A stretch of DNA of 39,350 bases from SLQH01 sp964612995 (GCA_964612995.1 CAZTGE010000023.1:1-39350), one strand, 5' to 3'. Positions 15,301-23,975 are shown, numbered from the stretch's first letter. Numbers and translations: made by a program. The notes: generated by a model from the letters alone, not told the origin.

Positions 15301-16329
15301 TCAGCGACTGGGGTCGTGCTTGTTCTTGTCCTCGCCGCCGATGCTCTCGCGCATCTTGGTGTCGGCGATGACGTTCTGCATGTTGTAGTAATCCATGATG
15401 CCGAACTGCCCGTTGCGGAAGGCCTCGGCCATGGCCTTGGGGATCTCGGCCTCGGCGAGCACGACCTTGGCCCGGTTCTCCTGGACCAGCGCCTGCATCT
15501 CCTGCTCGCGCGCCACAGCCAGCGCCCGTTGGCGTTCGGCCTGGGCCTGGGCGACCTTGAGGTCCGCTTCGGCCTGATCGATCTTCAGGCGAGCGCCGAC
15601 GTTGGTGCCCACATCGACATCCGCGATATCGATCGACAGGATCTCGAAGGCGGTGCCGCTATCGAGGCCCTTCTCGAGCACCACCTTGGAGATGCGATCG
15701 GGATTCTCGAGCACCTCCATGTGGTGCTTGGCCGAGCCGATGGTGGTGACGATGCCCTCGCCCACGCGCGCGACGATGGTCTCCTCGATCGCACCGCCGA
15801 CCAGGCGGTCGAGGTTGGTGCGCACGGTGACCCGGGCCTTGACCTTGAGCTGGATGCCGTCGCCAGCGATGGCGTCGATGGTATCGCGGCCCATCTGCCC
15901 CGACGGCACGTCGATGACCTTGGGGTTGACCGAGGTGCTGACCGCTTCGAGCACGTCGCGACCGGCGAGGTCGATGGCGCAGGCGCGATCGAAGCTCAGC
16001 GCGATATCGGCCTTCTCGGCCGAGATCAGCGCCTGAACCACGCGCCCGACGCGGCCGCCGGCCATGAAGTGGGCTTCGAGCTGGTCGGCCGAGAGATCGA
16101 GCCCGGCTTTCACCGCGTTGATGCGGTTGTTGACGATCACATCCGGGCGCACCTTGCGGAAGCGCATGATGATGATCTGGACCAGACTGACCTGGGCGTT
16201 GGAGAACACTGACTGCAACCAGAGTTTGAGCGCCTGGCCGATCATGAACAGGAAGGCCAGCAGCAGGATGCCAGCGACCACCAGCACGATCGCCACGACA
16301 TTGGCTTGTTGCACGGTTTCTTCGTACAT
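15301..16329 (-). CDS. floA: Flotillin-like SPFH protein FloA
   Basis: This 342-residue bacterial flotillin organises fluid/ordered membrane regions. One N-terminal membrane-inserted segment (VVAIVLVVAGILLLAFLFMIG, about 11-31) precedes the SPFH domain (KARVTVRTNLDRLVGGAIEE, SKVVLEKGLDSGTAFEILSI) and an Ala/Glu-rich helical tail (AQAQAERQRALAVAREQEMQ). Typical YqfA/FloA phrases such as GLDLSADQLEAHFMAGG are present. The start has GAGGAG 7 nt upstream. It is third in an operon with the two NfeD genes, the standard partnership for this family. Confidence 0.95.
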   Translation of the reverse strand: MYEETVQQANVVAIVLVVAGILLLAFLFMIGQALKLWLQSVFSNAQVSLVQIIIMRFRKVRPDVIVNNRINAVKAGLDLSADQLEAHFMAGGRVGRVVQALISAEKADIALSFDRACAIDLAGRDVLEAVSTSVNPKVIDVPSGQMGRDTIDAIAGDGIQLKVKARVTVRTNLDRLVGGAIEETIVARVGEGIVTTIGSAKHHMEVLENPDRISKVVLEKGLDSGTAFEILSIDIADVDVGTNVGARLKIDQAEADLKVAQAQAERQRALAVAREQEMQALVQENRAKVVLAEAEIPKAMAEAFRNGQFGIMDYYNMQNVIADTKMRESIGGEDKNKHDPSR

Positions 16330-16374
16330 CAGAGACTCCTCAGCGGTGGAGATGACAACGGTGAAGCGGGTCTT

Positions 16375-16911
16375 CTACTCGGTCCGGGAGGTCGCGGCAA
16401 CGACGAACACGGTCGCTCCGGCGATCTGCCGTACCACCACCGGCGCGCCGGCGTCGAGCGGTTGGCCCTTGACCTGGATGTCGCACTCGCCACCGGGGAA
16501 GCGCGCGCGTCCGGTCGGCCGGGCGTGCGTGACCAGCACGCCCTCGCTGCCCGGCTCGATGCCGAGTCGTTCGACGTAGTGGTGATAGCCGGCGTTGCCG
16601 ACGATCGGATCCTGCGCGACGAGTCTCGACCGGCGCAGGCGCAGCAGGCCGATACGCAGCGCGGCGATGCCGAACACCGGTATCAGGACCACAAACACCC
16701 AGCCCCAGAACGCACCCGCCTGGAAGGCGAGCGCGACCGCAGCCACGGCGCAGCCGACCGCGGCGACGGTGAGGATGCCAGCCGAAGGAAAGATGAACTC
16801 GAGCACCATCAGCACGCTGCCGGCGAAGAGCAGCCCCACGCCGAGGATCAGATTGAGCAGATGGGTCAGATCCGGCAGCCATGCTGCCGGGACCAGGCTC
16901 CACGGGGTCAT
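16375..16911 (-). CDS. NfeD-like membrane protein (short form)
   Basis: The protein has 178 residues. Three or more membrane helices (LLNLILGVGLLFAGSVLMVL, LTVAAVGCAVAAVALAFQAG, WVFVVLIPVFGIAALRIGLL) lead to a C-terminal OB-fold-type NfeD domain (GSEGVLVTHARPTGRARF, GECDIQVKGQPLDAGAPVVV). Such proteins pair with FloA or stomatins. The ATG overlaps the stop of the NfeD protease gene as ATGA, and floA follows after 45 bp, so the three are one operon. Confidence 0.9.
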   Translation of the reverse strand: MTPWSLVPAAWLPDLTHLLNLILGVGLLFAGSVLMVLEFIFPSAGILTVAAVGCAVAAVALAFQAGAFWGWVFVVLIPVFGIAALRIGLLRLRRSRLVAQDPIVGNAGYHHYVERLGIEPGSEGVLVTHARPTGRARFPGGECDIQVKGQPLDAGAPVVVRQIAGATVFVVAATSRTE

Positions 16912-18551
16912 GCCGGCACATCCTCCGGGTCCGCGTCCTCATCCTGCTCGGCGGCCGGTCGGACCACCAGCTCACCGAAGCGTCGGCCGATGACCTCGAT
17001 GTGCAGGCCCTTGGCTATGAAGGCACCGTGCTCGCTCCGGGCGCTGCATTCCTCGCCATCGACCAATACGCTGCCGCCCGGATGCAGCGCGCTGAGGGTC
17101 AAGCCACACTGGCCGATCGGCGAGCTGGGGCCCTCGGCGTTCGCAGTGCCGCCGATCTCTGCGGTGACCGCCAACCTGCGGCCGATGCGACTGTGCGGCA
17201 GCGTGGCCACGGCGATGACGAGCCCGACGCACATCACCACGATGGCGAACAAGGCGCGCATCGCGGCATAGCTCAGCGACGAGACGAACTCCGGCGCACC
17301 GGGATCGAACTGGAAGGCGTCGCTCATGAACGAGAGCAGCAGGCCGAGCACGACCATCGCTCCGCCGGCGATCCCGATCATCCCGCCGCCGAAGGCGGTG
17401 AGGAACTCGGTGATCAGCAGGCCGGTGCCGAGCACCAGCAGCACGATCTCGATATGCCCGGCCATCTGGGCGTAGTACTGGCAGATGATGAACAGCCCGC
17501 CGCAGATCGCTGCGAGGATGGCGAACAGGCCCACCCCGGCGGTCTTGAGTTCGAAGAAGACGAACAGGACCGCCAGGCCAGCGAGCAGCGGCGCCCAGCT
17601 GCCCAGGGCGCGCGCGACACGCTCGTTGACGGTCATCGGCAAGGCGATCACTGCCGAGGGATCGATGTCAGTGCGCGCGTAGAGCGCGTCGAGGTCATCG
17701 ACCACCGCGGTGACCATGCCATGGCGTTCGGCCCGGGTGCCGGTGTAGGTCAGCAGGCGGTCCTCGCCGAGCAGGAGCACCTTCTTCTGTTCCGGACGCT
17801 CGGGATCGAACGCGGGATGGGTCGCCTCGAACCGCGGGACGTCGTCCTTGAGCACCATGTGCCACGAGCCGTCGGCCAGGCGGTAGGCGTAGAGCTCCTG
17901 GTTGCGGGCGGTCATCTTGCGCAACAGGGCGGGATTCCAGTCGTTGTTGTCGGCGGCCAGATTCAGTAGCTCGCGGACCACGGTCTCGATCTTCTCTGGT
18001 GCATAGCTGATCTCGCCCTCGGCGGTCTGCCGGATCACGCCGATGTTACCGATGGTCGCGCTCGAGGTGATGTAGATCTCCTGATGGCCGTAGGCGATCA
18101 TCGCAGCGGCGCTGATCGCCTTGTAATCGATATAGGCGATCATGCGCAGACCGTGGTCATTGGCTGCATCGAGCACCTGCTTCATCATCTCGCGACCGGC
18201 GAAGAGCAGGCCGCCATCGCTCTCGATGACCGTCAGCACGGTATCTGCGCCGCGTTCGCGGGCTTCGCGCAGTGCACGCTCGAGATAAGCCATCACGTAC
18301 TTGTCGATCATGCCCTCGATGGTGATCCGGGCGACGGTGCCGTAACTGCCCGGTGGCAGGGCCGGCGGCGGTTCGAGACGGATCTGGACCTCATCGTCGT
18401 CTGACTGGGGGGCGACCGGTTCGTCGTCGGCTGCGGCCCCGGTCGCTGCGCTGGAGCCGGTCCCGTCACCGTTGTTCTCGGCGGCAGCCGCCCAGGGCGA
18501 GAGGAGGATGAACAGGCCCAGGAATACGGACCACAGCCGTGCGCAGCGCAT
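16908..18551 (-). CDS. NfeD-type membrane-bound ClpP-class serine protease (long form)
   Basis: The protein has 547 residues. The signal peptide is MRCARLWSVFLGLFILLSPW. A ClpP-class protease domain (about 60-270) contains DTVLTVIESDGGLLFAGREM and KAISAAAMIAYGHQEIYI; the Ser after AI is the likely nucleophile, and a Lys in LLRKMTARNQ may be the dyad base. Then follow four to five membrane helices (about 360-480) and an NfeD OB domain near the C-terminus (GQCGLTLSALHPGGSVLVDG). It probably cleaves stomatin/flotillin-like or membrane proteins. The frame continues upstream to 18722 through a repeat, but the ATG at 18551 has the signal peptide and a TACCAT element 6 nt before it. It is the first gene of the nfeD-floA operon. 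Confidence 0.9.
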   Translation of the reverse strand: MRCARLWSVFLGLFILLSPWAAAAENNGDGTGSSAATGAAADDEPVAPQSDDDEVQIRLEPPPALPPGSYGTVARITIEGMIDKYVMAYLERALREARERGADTVLTVIESDGGLLFAGREMMKQVLDAANDHGLRMIAYIDYKAISAAAMIAYGHQEIYITSSATIGNIGVIRQTAEGEISYAPEKIETVVRELLNLAADNNDWNPALLRKMTARNQELYAYRLADGSWHMVLKDDVPRFEATHPAFDPERPEQKKVLLLGEDRLLTYTGTRAERHGMVTAVVDDLDALYARTDIDPSAVIALPMTVNERVARALGSWAPLLAGLAVLFVFFELKTAGVGLFAILAAICGGLFIICQYYAQMAGHIEIVLLVLGTGLLITEFLTAFGGGMIGIAGGAMVVLGLLLSFMSDAFQFDPGAPEFVSSLSYAAMRALFAIVVMCVGLVIAVATLPHSRIGRRLAVTAEIGGTANAEGPSSPIGQCGLTLSALHPGGSVLVDGEECSARSEHGAFIAKGLHIEVIGRRFGELVVRPAAEQDEDADPEDVPA

Positions 18552-18557
18552 GGCCGC

Positions 18558-18563
18558 ATGGTA
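18558..18563 (-). promoter_or_regulatory. -10 element placed for a leaderless nfeD-floA operon mRNA
   Basis: TACCAT on the minus strand, 6 nt, then the ATG at 18551. No Shine-Dalgarno is visible. A clear -35 is not evident. Confidence 0.4.
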
Positions 18564-18605
18564 GTACCCGCAGGCGTCCAGTCCACGACAAGCGGAGCGG
18601 ATTCC

Positions 18606-18769
18606 CCAGGGCGACTCAAAGCTCGCAAATGAGGGCCATGCCTCGCCTCCACCTGCGCCGCTATGACCCAAGCACCAAAGAGAGTCGGGCGGTTTGACGC
18701 AGGTGGAGGCGAGGCAAGGCATGCCGACCTGGGGATCGGCGCTCCCGGGCGAGCTTTGAGTCGCCCTGG
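18606..18769. mobile_element. MITE-like element, family 1, with perfect 20-bp terminal inverted repeats
   Basis: The ends 18606-18625 (CCAGGGCGACTCAAAGCTCG) and 18750-18769 are perfect inverted repeats. A second perfect 18-bp inverted pair lies inside (18640-18657 with 18698-18715). GCGGATTCCCC occurs directly at both borders (18597-18607 and 18769-18779), which looks like a target duplication of about 9-10 bp. There is no gene inside. It separates the nfeD operon from the gene at 18791. A related copy is at 4840-4972. Confidence 0.75.
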
Positions 18770-18790
18770 CGGATTCCCCCGTGCGCGGTC

Positions 18791-19393
18791 TCAGCTCGCC
18801 GGCCAGTCGTCTTCGGCGAGCACGATCGGGTGCTCCTGGATCTCGTCGTAATCCGGCAGGTCACCCAGCGCGGCTTCGGCCAGTGCGGCGGAGCGGCTCT
18901 CGCCGGCCAGGGCGCCGAGCATGCCGCGCAGACGGGCGATGGTGCGCCCCTGGTCGTAGGCCTTGGCCACCAGCTTGTCGATCGTCGCCTTGCGCCGATC
19001 GGCCTCGCGCTGAAGGCGGGCGGTGGCCGTGCGTGGGTCTTCGTCCTCCGGCAGGATGTCGTCCAGGCCATCGATCAGGGCGGCGATGCGCGCGACCAGA
19101 CCAGGGGATTGCGGCTGGTGCGTGGGCGGTGGGGGTGCGCTGGCCTGCTGCACGAGATGGCGTTGCAGACGGGCCCGTGCCTCGAAGGCCTCCGCGAGCA
19201 GTTCCTCGAGTACGTCGAGCAGTTCCGGAGTCGCGGCGCCGTCGCTCAGATGCAGTAGACTGATCGGCGGGGTGAATCCGTGCTCGCGCGCGAGGTCGAT
19301 CTCCTCGCGCAGCAAGGTGCGATGGCGCTCGAGCGCGGTGGTGATCACCTCGCCCAGACGGTCCTCGTCGCTCGCTGCCAGCGCGTCGTCCAT
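18791..19393 (-). CDS. Uncharacterised acidic helical protein
   Basis: This is a 200-residue, mostly helical cytosolic protein without a signal or membrane segment. It has an N-terminal helical part (DRLGEVITTALERHRTLLRE, PELLDVLEELLAEAFEARAR), a short Pro-rich linker, then a heptad-like region (ARLQREADRRKATIDKLVAK, RTIARLRGMLGALAGESR) and an acidic tail (YDEIQEHPIVLAEDDWPAS). I do not recognise the family. The ATG at 19393 sits 7 nt after TAGACT; an in-frame ATG at 19414 lies inside the adjoining repeat and is less likely. The gene's promoter appears to come from the MITE-like element beside it. Confidence 0.7.
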   Translation of the reverse strand: MDDALAASDEDRLGEVITTALERHRTLLREEIDLAREHGFTPPISLLHLSDGAATPELLDVLEELLAEAFEARARLQRHLVQQASAPPPPTHQPQSPGLVARIAALIDGLDDILPEDEDPRTATARLQREADRRKATIDKLVAKAYDQGRTIARLRGMLGALAGESRSAALAEAALGDLPDYDEIQEHPIVLAEDDWPAS

Positions 19394-19400
19394 GGGCCGG

Positions 19401-19428
19401 AGTCTAGCCCGCATCCCTCATGAGACAA
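19401..19428 (-). promoter_or_regulatory. Outward promoter at the left end of the family-2 element
   Basis: Minus strand: TTGTCT (19428-19423), 16 bp, TAGACT (19406-19401), then 7 nt to the ATG at 19393. The -35 and spacer lie within the element's terminal repeat. Confidence 0.45.
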
Positions 19429-19583
19429 CTGCTGCAAAGCCGTATCGCACCGCCACTACAGGACTTCATTCGGTCGGCGGATCCTCACGTAGCGCTGCTA
19501 CGCTCCGGTTCGCCTCGATCGCGAAGCCCTGCATTGACAGCACGCTACGACTTATCGCGACGTTGCTCATGAGAGATCCGGGC
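19408..19583. mobile_element. MITE-like element, family 2, copy 1
   Basis: The ends GCATCCCTCATGAGACAAC and GTTGCTCATGAGAGATCC are imperfect inverted repeats. The body is nearly identical, in opposite orientation, to 31687-31856: shared blocks include GCTGCAAAGCCGT, CACCGCCACTACAGGACTTC, CGTAGCGCTGCTACGCTCCG, CGCCTCGATCGCGAAGCCCT and ACAGCACGCTACGACTT. It carries no gene. Confidence 0.75.
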
Positions 19584-19589
19584 TAGACT
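19563..19589 (+). promoter_or_regulatory. Outward promoter at the right end of the family-2 element
   Basis: TTGCTC (19563-19568), 15 bp, TAGACT (19584-19589), then 6 nt to the ATG at 19596. It mirrors the promoter at the left end. Confidence 0.4.
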
Positions 19590-19595
19590 GGAGAC

Positions 19596-19829
19596 ATGCG
19601 TAGCCTGCTGGCCTGGTCGCTGATGATCACGGGAGCCGTGCTGACCGCGTACGGCCTGCTGATCGAGATCGAGATCCGGACCCAGATCGGTACCGGCCTG
19701 CAGCGGATGCTCGCCCACGTCTTCCACGGCGGCACCATCCGCTCCTACCGCGAGACCGCGCTGCTGTGCGTGGTGGTCGGCCCCATCCTCGCCACGGTCG
19801 GCTTCTTCTGCCGCCGTCCGGCCGCCTGA
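19596..19829 (+). CDS. Small two-helix membrane protein
   Basis: The protein has 77 residues, with one membrane helix near the start (LLAWSLMITGAVLTAYGLLI) and one near the end (ETALLCVVVGPILATVGFF). An amphipathic stretch with HVFHGGTIRSY joins them, and a basic C-terminus suggests both ends are cytosolic. No family is recognised. TAGACT lies 6 nt before the ATG, consistent with a leaderless mRNA; GGAG is only 2 nt from the ATG, too close for a normal ribosome site. It converges on uvrA, with 4 bp between the stops. Confidence 0.6.
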   Translation: MRSLLAWSLMITGAVLTAYGLLIEIEIRTQIGTGLQRMLAHVFHGGTIRSYRETALLCVVVGPILATVGFFCRRPAA

Positions 19830-19833
19830 GGCT

Positions 19834-22719
19834 TCAGCCGAGCATCGAGCCGAGGAAGCGGCCGGTGTGGCTGCGCTTGCACGCGGCGACCTCCTCGGGC
19901 GTACCGCTGGCCACCAGCTCGCCGCCGGCCTCGCCGCCTTCGGGTCCGAGGTCGATGATGTGATCGGCGCACTTGATCACGTCGAGGTTGTGCTCGATCA
20001 CCACCACCGTGTTGCCGGCCTCGACAAGGCGATCGAGCACTGCGAGCAGCTTGCGCACGTCTTCGAAATGCAGCCCGGTGGTCGGCTCGTCGAGGATGTA
20101 GAGCGTCTTGCCGGTGGAACGCTTGGCCAGTTCGCGCGAAAGCTTGATCCGCTGCGCTTCGCCGCCGGAGAGGGTGGTGGCCGGTTGACCGAGGCGGACG
20201 TAGTCGAGCCCGACATCGAGCATGGTCTGGAGGATGCGGGTGAGTTTGGGATGCGCCCCGAAGTGGGTCATCGCCTCGCGCACCGACATCTCCAGGACCT
20301 CGGCAATGGTCTTGCCCTTGTAATGGACCCGCAGGGTCTGCTCGTTGAAACGCCGGCCGTGGCAGACCTCACAGGGCACGAACACATCGGCGAGGAAATG
20401 CATCTCGACCTTGCGCACACCCGCGCCTTCGCAGGCCTCGCAGCGGCCGCCCTTGACATTGAAGCTGAAGCGGCCCGGTGCGTAGCCGCTCATCTTCGCT
20501 TCGCGGGTCATGGCGAAGATCCGCCGCACTTCGTCCCAGGCCTTGGTGTAGGTCGCCGGATTCGAGCGCGGGGTGCGGCCGATGGGCTGCTGATCGATGT
20601 CGATCACGGTGTCGATGTGCTCGAGTCCGTCGATGTCGTCGTGGTCGCCGACCGCGGCGTTGGCGCCGTGGAAGTGCCGGGCCAGCGCCGGGTAGAGGAT
20701 CTGGTTGAGCAGGGTCGACTTGCCCGCGCCGGAGACACCGGTGATGCAGGTGAGCGTGCCGAGCGGGATCTCGACGTCGATGTCCTTGAGGTTGTTGGCC
20801 CGGGCGCCGCGCACACTCAGGCTGGCACCATGGCCGAAACGCCGGGTGTCGGGTATGCTGATCTGCCGGCGGCCGAAAAGGTAATCGGCGGTGAGGGTAT
20901 CCGCCTGCTCCATCGCCGTGACCGGACCGGCGAACACCACTCGACCGCCGAGCTCGCCGGCCAGCGGACCGAAATCGATCACGTGATCGGCCGCGCGGAC
21001 GGTCTCCTCGTCGTGTTCGACCACCAGCACCGAGTTGCCGATATCGCGCAGATGGCACAGGGTCTCGATCAGCCGGCGGTTGTCGCGCTGATGCAGTCCG
21101 ATCGACGGCTCGTCGAGCACGTAGAGCACCCCCGTCAGCTCGGAGCCGACCTGACTGGCGAGGCGGATGCGCTGGGCCTCGCCACCCGAGAGCGAGGGCC
21201 CGGCCCGATCGAGGTTGAGGTAGTCGAGGCCGACATTGATCAGGAAGCGTAGCCGCGAACCGATCTCCTTGAGGATGCCGGCTGCGATCTGGGCTTCGCC
21301 GCCGCTGAGAGCGAGCCCGTCGAAGAAGGCCGCGGCCTGGCCGATGGTCATGGCACAGACCGCCGGCAGGCTGGTCGAGCCGACGCGCACCGCCGCGGCC
21401 TGGGGGGTCAGCCGGCTGCCGTCGCAGGCGCTGCATCGGTGTTCGCTGTAATAGCGCGCCAGGCGGTGCGAGAAGCTCTCACCCTGTTCGCGTGCCTTGC
21501 GGATCATCCAGTTGATCACCCCGTCGAACACGGTGGTGAAGGCCCCGGTGCCGCTGGTCGACTGCCAGTTGACATGCAGTCGCTTGGGCGAGCCGTAAAG
21601 TACCAGGTCGCGCTGACGTGCGGTCAGTCGGGACCACGGCTTGTCCAGCGGGACCTTGAGCTGGCGCAGGACGTCGCGGCGGTACTCCACGTGCCAGGCC
21701 GAGCGCCCTGGATCGCCGATCGCGCCCCAGGGTCCGATCGCCCCCTCGCCGATGCTCAGCGAAGGATCGCCGATCACCTTGTCCGGATCGACCTCGGCAC
21801 GCGAGCCGAGGCCGTTACAGGCCGGGCACATGCCCAGAGGCGAGTTGAACGAGAAGCTGTTCGGCTCGAGATCGGGGTAGCTGATGTCGCAAGCCGGGCA
21901 GTAGCCATGCTCGCTGAGGAACAGCTCCGGGAATGCTGGCTCCTGATCGCCGCGGGTATGCGCGGCGACGATCAGCTTGCCCTCGCCTTCGAGCAGCGCG
22001 GTCTCGACGCTGTCGGCCAGACGGTTGCGGACCTCGGGCTTGAGCACCAGACGGTCGACGATCAGTTCGATGGTGTGCTTGATGTTCTTCTCGAGCCGGA
22101 TGTCCTCGTCGAGGCTGCGCTGTTCGCCGTCGACCCGCACCCGGGTGAAGCCGGCCTTGCGCGCCCGCGCGAACAGGTCGGCGTACTCGCCCTTGCGCGC
22201 GCGCACCTTGGGCGCGAGCAGCAGCACGCGTGTGCCCTGACCCAGGCGCAGGATGGCCGCGACCATCTCGTCGACACTGCGCCGCTGGACCGGTTCGCCG
22301 CAGCCGTGGCAATGCTGCACGCCGACCCGGGCCCACAGCACCCGGAGGTAATCAAGGATCTCGGTGATCGTACCCACGGTCGAGCGCGGGTTGCGTGATG
22401 CCGACTTCTGCTCGATGGCGATGGTCGGAGCCAGGCCGCGGATACTCTCGTAGGCGGGCTTCTCCATCTGGCCAAGGAACTGCCGGGCGTAGGCGCTGAG
22501 GCTCTCGACGTAGCGCCGTTGGCCCTCGGCGTAGATCGTATCGAAAGCAAGCGATGACTTGCCGCTGCCCGAGGGGCCGGTGAAGACCACCAGCTGCTTC
22601 TTCGGGATGTCGACGTCGATGTCGCGCAGATTGTGCTCGGCCGCGCCACGGACCTCGATCGCGGTCAGTTCGCTGACCGCCTCGACGGCGCTGCTGGTTG
22701 AGGATTTGCGGCGGGCCAT
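19834..22719 (-). CDS. uvrA: Excinuclease ABC subunit A
   Basis: This 961-residue damage-recognition ATPase of nucleotide excision repair acts with UvrB. Two ABC modules are complete: Walker A GPSGSGKSSL and GVSGAGKSTL, signatures LSGGEAQRIRLASQ and LSGGEAQRIKLSREL, and Walker B LYVLDEPSIGLHQRD and LYILDEPTTGLHFED. Zinc-module cysteine pairs are visible (CPACDISYPDLEPN…CPACNGLG; CEACEGAG…CEVCHGRR). QKSASRNPRSTVGTITEI is a family signature. The frame runs upstream to 22797, but the ATG at 22719 (MARRKSSTSS) fits the family start. No Shine-Dalgarno is seen. uvrB and uvrC are not here. Confidence 0.97.
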   Translation of the reverse strand: MARRKSSTSSAVEAVSELTAIEVRGAAEHNLRDIDVDIPKKQLVVFTGPSGSGKSSLAFDTIYAEGQRRYVESLSAYARQFLGQMEKPAYESIRGLAPTIAIEQKSASRNPRSTVGTITEILDYLRVLWARVGVQHCHGCGEPVQRRSVDEMVAAILRLGQGTRVLLLAPKVRARKGEYADLFARARKAGFTRVRVDGEQRSLDEDIRLEKNIKHTIELIVDRLVLKPEVRNRLADSVETALLEGEGKLIVAAHTRGDQEPAFPELFLSEHGYCPACDISYPDLEPNSFSFNSPLGMCPACNGLGSRAEVDPDKVIGDPSLSIGEGAIGPWGAIGDPGRSAWHVEYRRDVLRQLKVPLDKPWSRLTARQRDLVLYGSPKRLHVNWQSTSGTGAFTTVFDGVINWMIRKAREQGESFSHRLARYYSEHRCSACDGSRLTPQAAAVRVGSTSLPAVCAMTIGQAAAFFDGLALSGGEAQIAAGILKEIGSRLRFLINVGLDYLNLDRAGPSLSGGEAQRIRLASQVGSELTGVLYVLDEPSIGLHQRDNRRLIETLCHLRDIGNSVLVVEHDEETVRAADHVIDFGPLAGELGGRVVFAGPVTAMEQADTLTADYLFGRRQISIPDTRRFGHGASLSVRGARANNLKDIDVEIPLGTLTCITGVSGAGKSTLLNQILYPALARHFHGANAAVGDHDDIDGLEHIDTVIDIDQQPIGRTPRSNPATYTKAWDEVRRIFAMTREAKMSGYAPGRFSFNVKGGRCEACEGAGVRKVEMHFLADVFVPCEVCHGRRFNEQTLRVHYKGKTIAEVLEMSVREAMTHFGAHPKLTRILQTMLDVGLDYVRLGQPATTLSGGEAQRIKLSRELAKRSTGKTLYILDEPTTGLHFEDVRKLLAVLDRLVEAGNTVVVIEHNLDVIKCADHIIDLGPEGGEAGGELVASGTPEEVAACKRSHTGRFLGSMLG

Positions 22720-22828
22720 GAGCGGGTCAGTGTGGGCCGGTTGTCGACGAGTCCATAGGATCCTGCCGCTGCATCGACGCGCTGCGCGCGGCTGCAACAG
22801 ATCCTGGCCGGACGCGCGCGGGCCGACA

Positions 22829-23728
22829 TCAGCGCAGCGGCTTCACTGCCGTTTGCTCCAGGCTCCAATCGGCGGCATCGACCGCGAGTACGCTCTGCCG
22901 GCCGTTGACCAGGCTGAGCGGTTGTGCGCTGTGGCCGAAGTCCAGCCCGGCGATCGCCGGGATTGCCAGGGCACGCGCCCAGCGCTGCAGCACCGCATGC
23001 ATCGTCTCCCCGGCGTAGCCGGGCGGGTTCTCGTGTGGCATGACGCCCCAGATCAGTCCGCGCACCCCGGTCAGGCAGCCGGCACGAGCCAGCTGCCACA
23101 GGGCGCGGTCGACGCGGTAGGGTCGCTCATCGATGTCCTCGAGTGCGAGCAGGCAGCCATCGAGCGCGGGCATCGCGCTCGTGCCCACCAGCCCGGCGAG
23201 CACCGACAGGCAGGCGGCGAAGCAGGGCCCCTGGCAGCTGCCGGGATGCAGAGGGGTGACCCCGCTCTGGGACCGCGCGGAGAAATGGATGGCATCGCCA
23301 TCGAGCGCGCGGGCCAGGGCTCGCAGCGCGCCTGGCGGGCAGGCCGCGGCGGGCATCGGCCCGTAGACGGAGGTGCAGTCGTGCTGCCACCACAGGGCGT
23401 GCAACACCGTGATGTCGCTGTAGCCGATCAGCAGAGGCAGGCGCTGGGGATCGCGTGTGCGCAGGGCATCGGCCAGGGCGAGGCAGCCGTAGCCGCCGCG
23501 CGCCGGCCACCAGACGTCGGCTGTGAGCACCCGGTCGACCACGGTCGCGTCTGACCGGCTGTGCCAATGGCCCCGGCCGCGGACCTGCGCCAGCTCCGGC
23601 GCGACCGTCAACCGCCAGCCGCGCTCGGCGCAGAAGCCCCCGGCCCGTTGGCAGGCGAGCTCGACCTCGGTCTGGTCCTGCAGGCCATAGGCAGGGCAGT
23701 CGAGCAGGCAGATAGGGACAGACGCCAT
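22829..23728 (-). CDS. ldcA: S66-family LD-carboxypeptidase
   Basis: This protein of about 299 residues would remove the terminal D-Ala from murein tetrapeptides during recycling. The family core is visible: DVWWPARGGYGCLALADAL, the nucleophile motif LLIGYSDITVLHALWW (Ser), the Glu in LLALEDIDERPYRVDRAL and the His in GLDFGHSAQP. No signal peptide is evident, which fits the cytosolic LdcA type; MccF-like self-immunity is the alternative within S66. The ATG at 23728 is preferred; a GTG at 23737 adds three residues. It is followed by uvrA on the same strand after 109 bp. Confidence 0.9.
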   Translation of the reverse strand: MASVPICLLDCPAYGLQDQTEVELACQRAGGFCAERGWRLTVAPELAQVRGRGHWHSRSDATVVDRVLTADVWWPARGGYGCLALADALRTRDPQRLPLLIGYSDITVLHALWWQHDCTSVYGPMPAAACPPGALRALARALDGDAIHFSARSQSGVTPLHPGSCQGPCFAACLSVLAGLVGTSAMPALDGCLLALEDIDERPYRVDRALWQLARAGCLTGVRGLIWGVMPHENPPGYAGETMHAVLQRWARALAIPAIAGLDFGHSAQPLSLVNGRQSVLAVDAADWSLEQTAVKPLR

Positions 23729-23940
23729 GCGCGCCACTGTTGTCCGCGCCGCGTCCCGGGCAAGCCCGGCCAGGGCCGAGACCGGCGGCGAGAAGCCGAT
23801 CGATTCGTAAGCCTTGAATTAACAGTGCCTTGCGTTGCTTCTGCCCGGTGGTCACTGCGGTCTGAACCTTGCCGATGCGAACGTGTGATGCCTCACTGGT
23901 ACAGCGGCGCACGCATTCCGGCACTGCTGGAACGCCAGCA

Positions 23941-23969
23941 TTGACAGTAATTTGCGAGGGGGCTACCAT
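23941..23969 (+). promoter_or_regulatory. Consensus promoter placed for a leaderless mRNA
   Basis: TTGACA (23941-23946), 17-bp spacer, TACCAT (23964-23969), then 6 nt to the ATG at 23976. The expected transcription start is the start codon itself. An AGGGGG stretch upstream of the -10 would not be transcribed, and it would otherwise favour an out-of-frame ATG at 23968. Confidence 0.55.
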
Positions 23970-23975
23970 GAGTTC

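Noticed and set aside
18606..18769. Insertion sequence
   Set aside because: Terminal repeats and border duplication fit, but there is no transposase frame in 164 bp, so it is called MITE-like.
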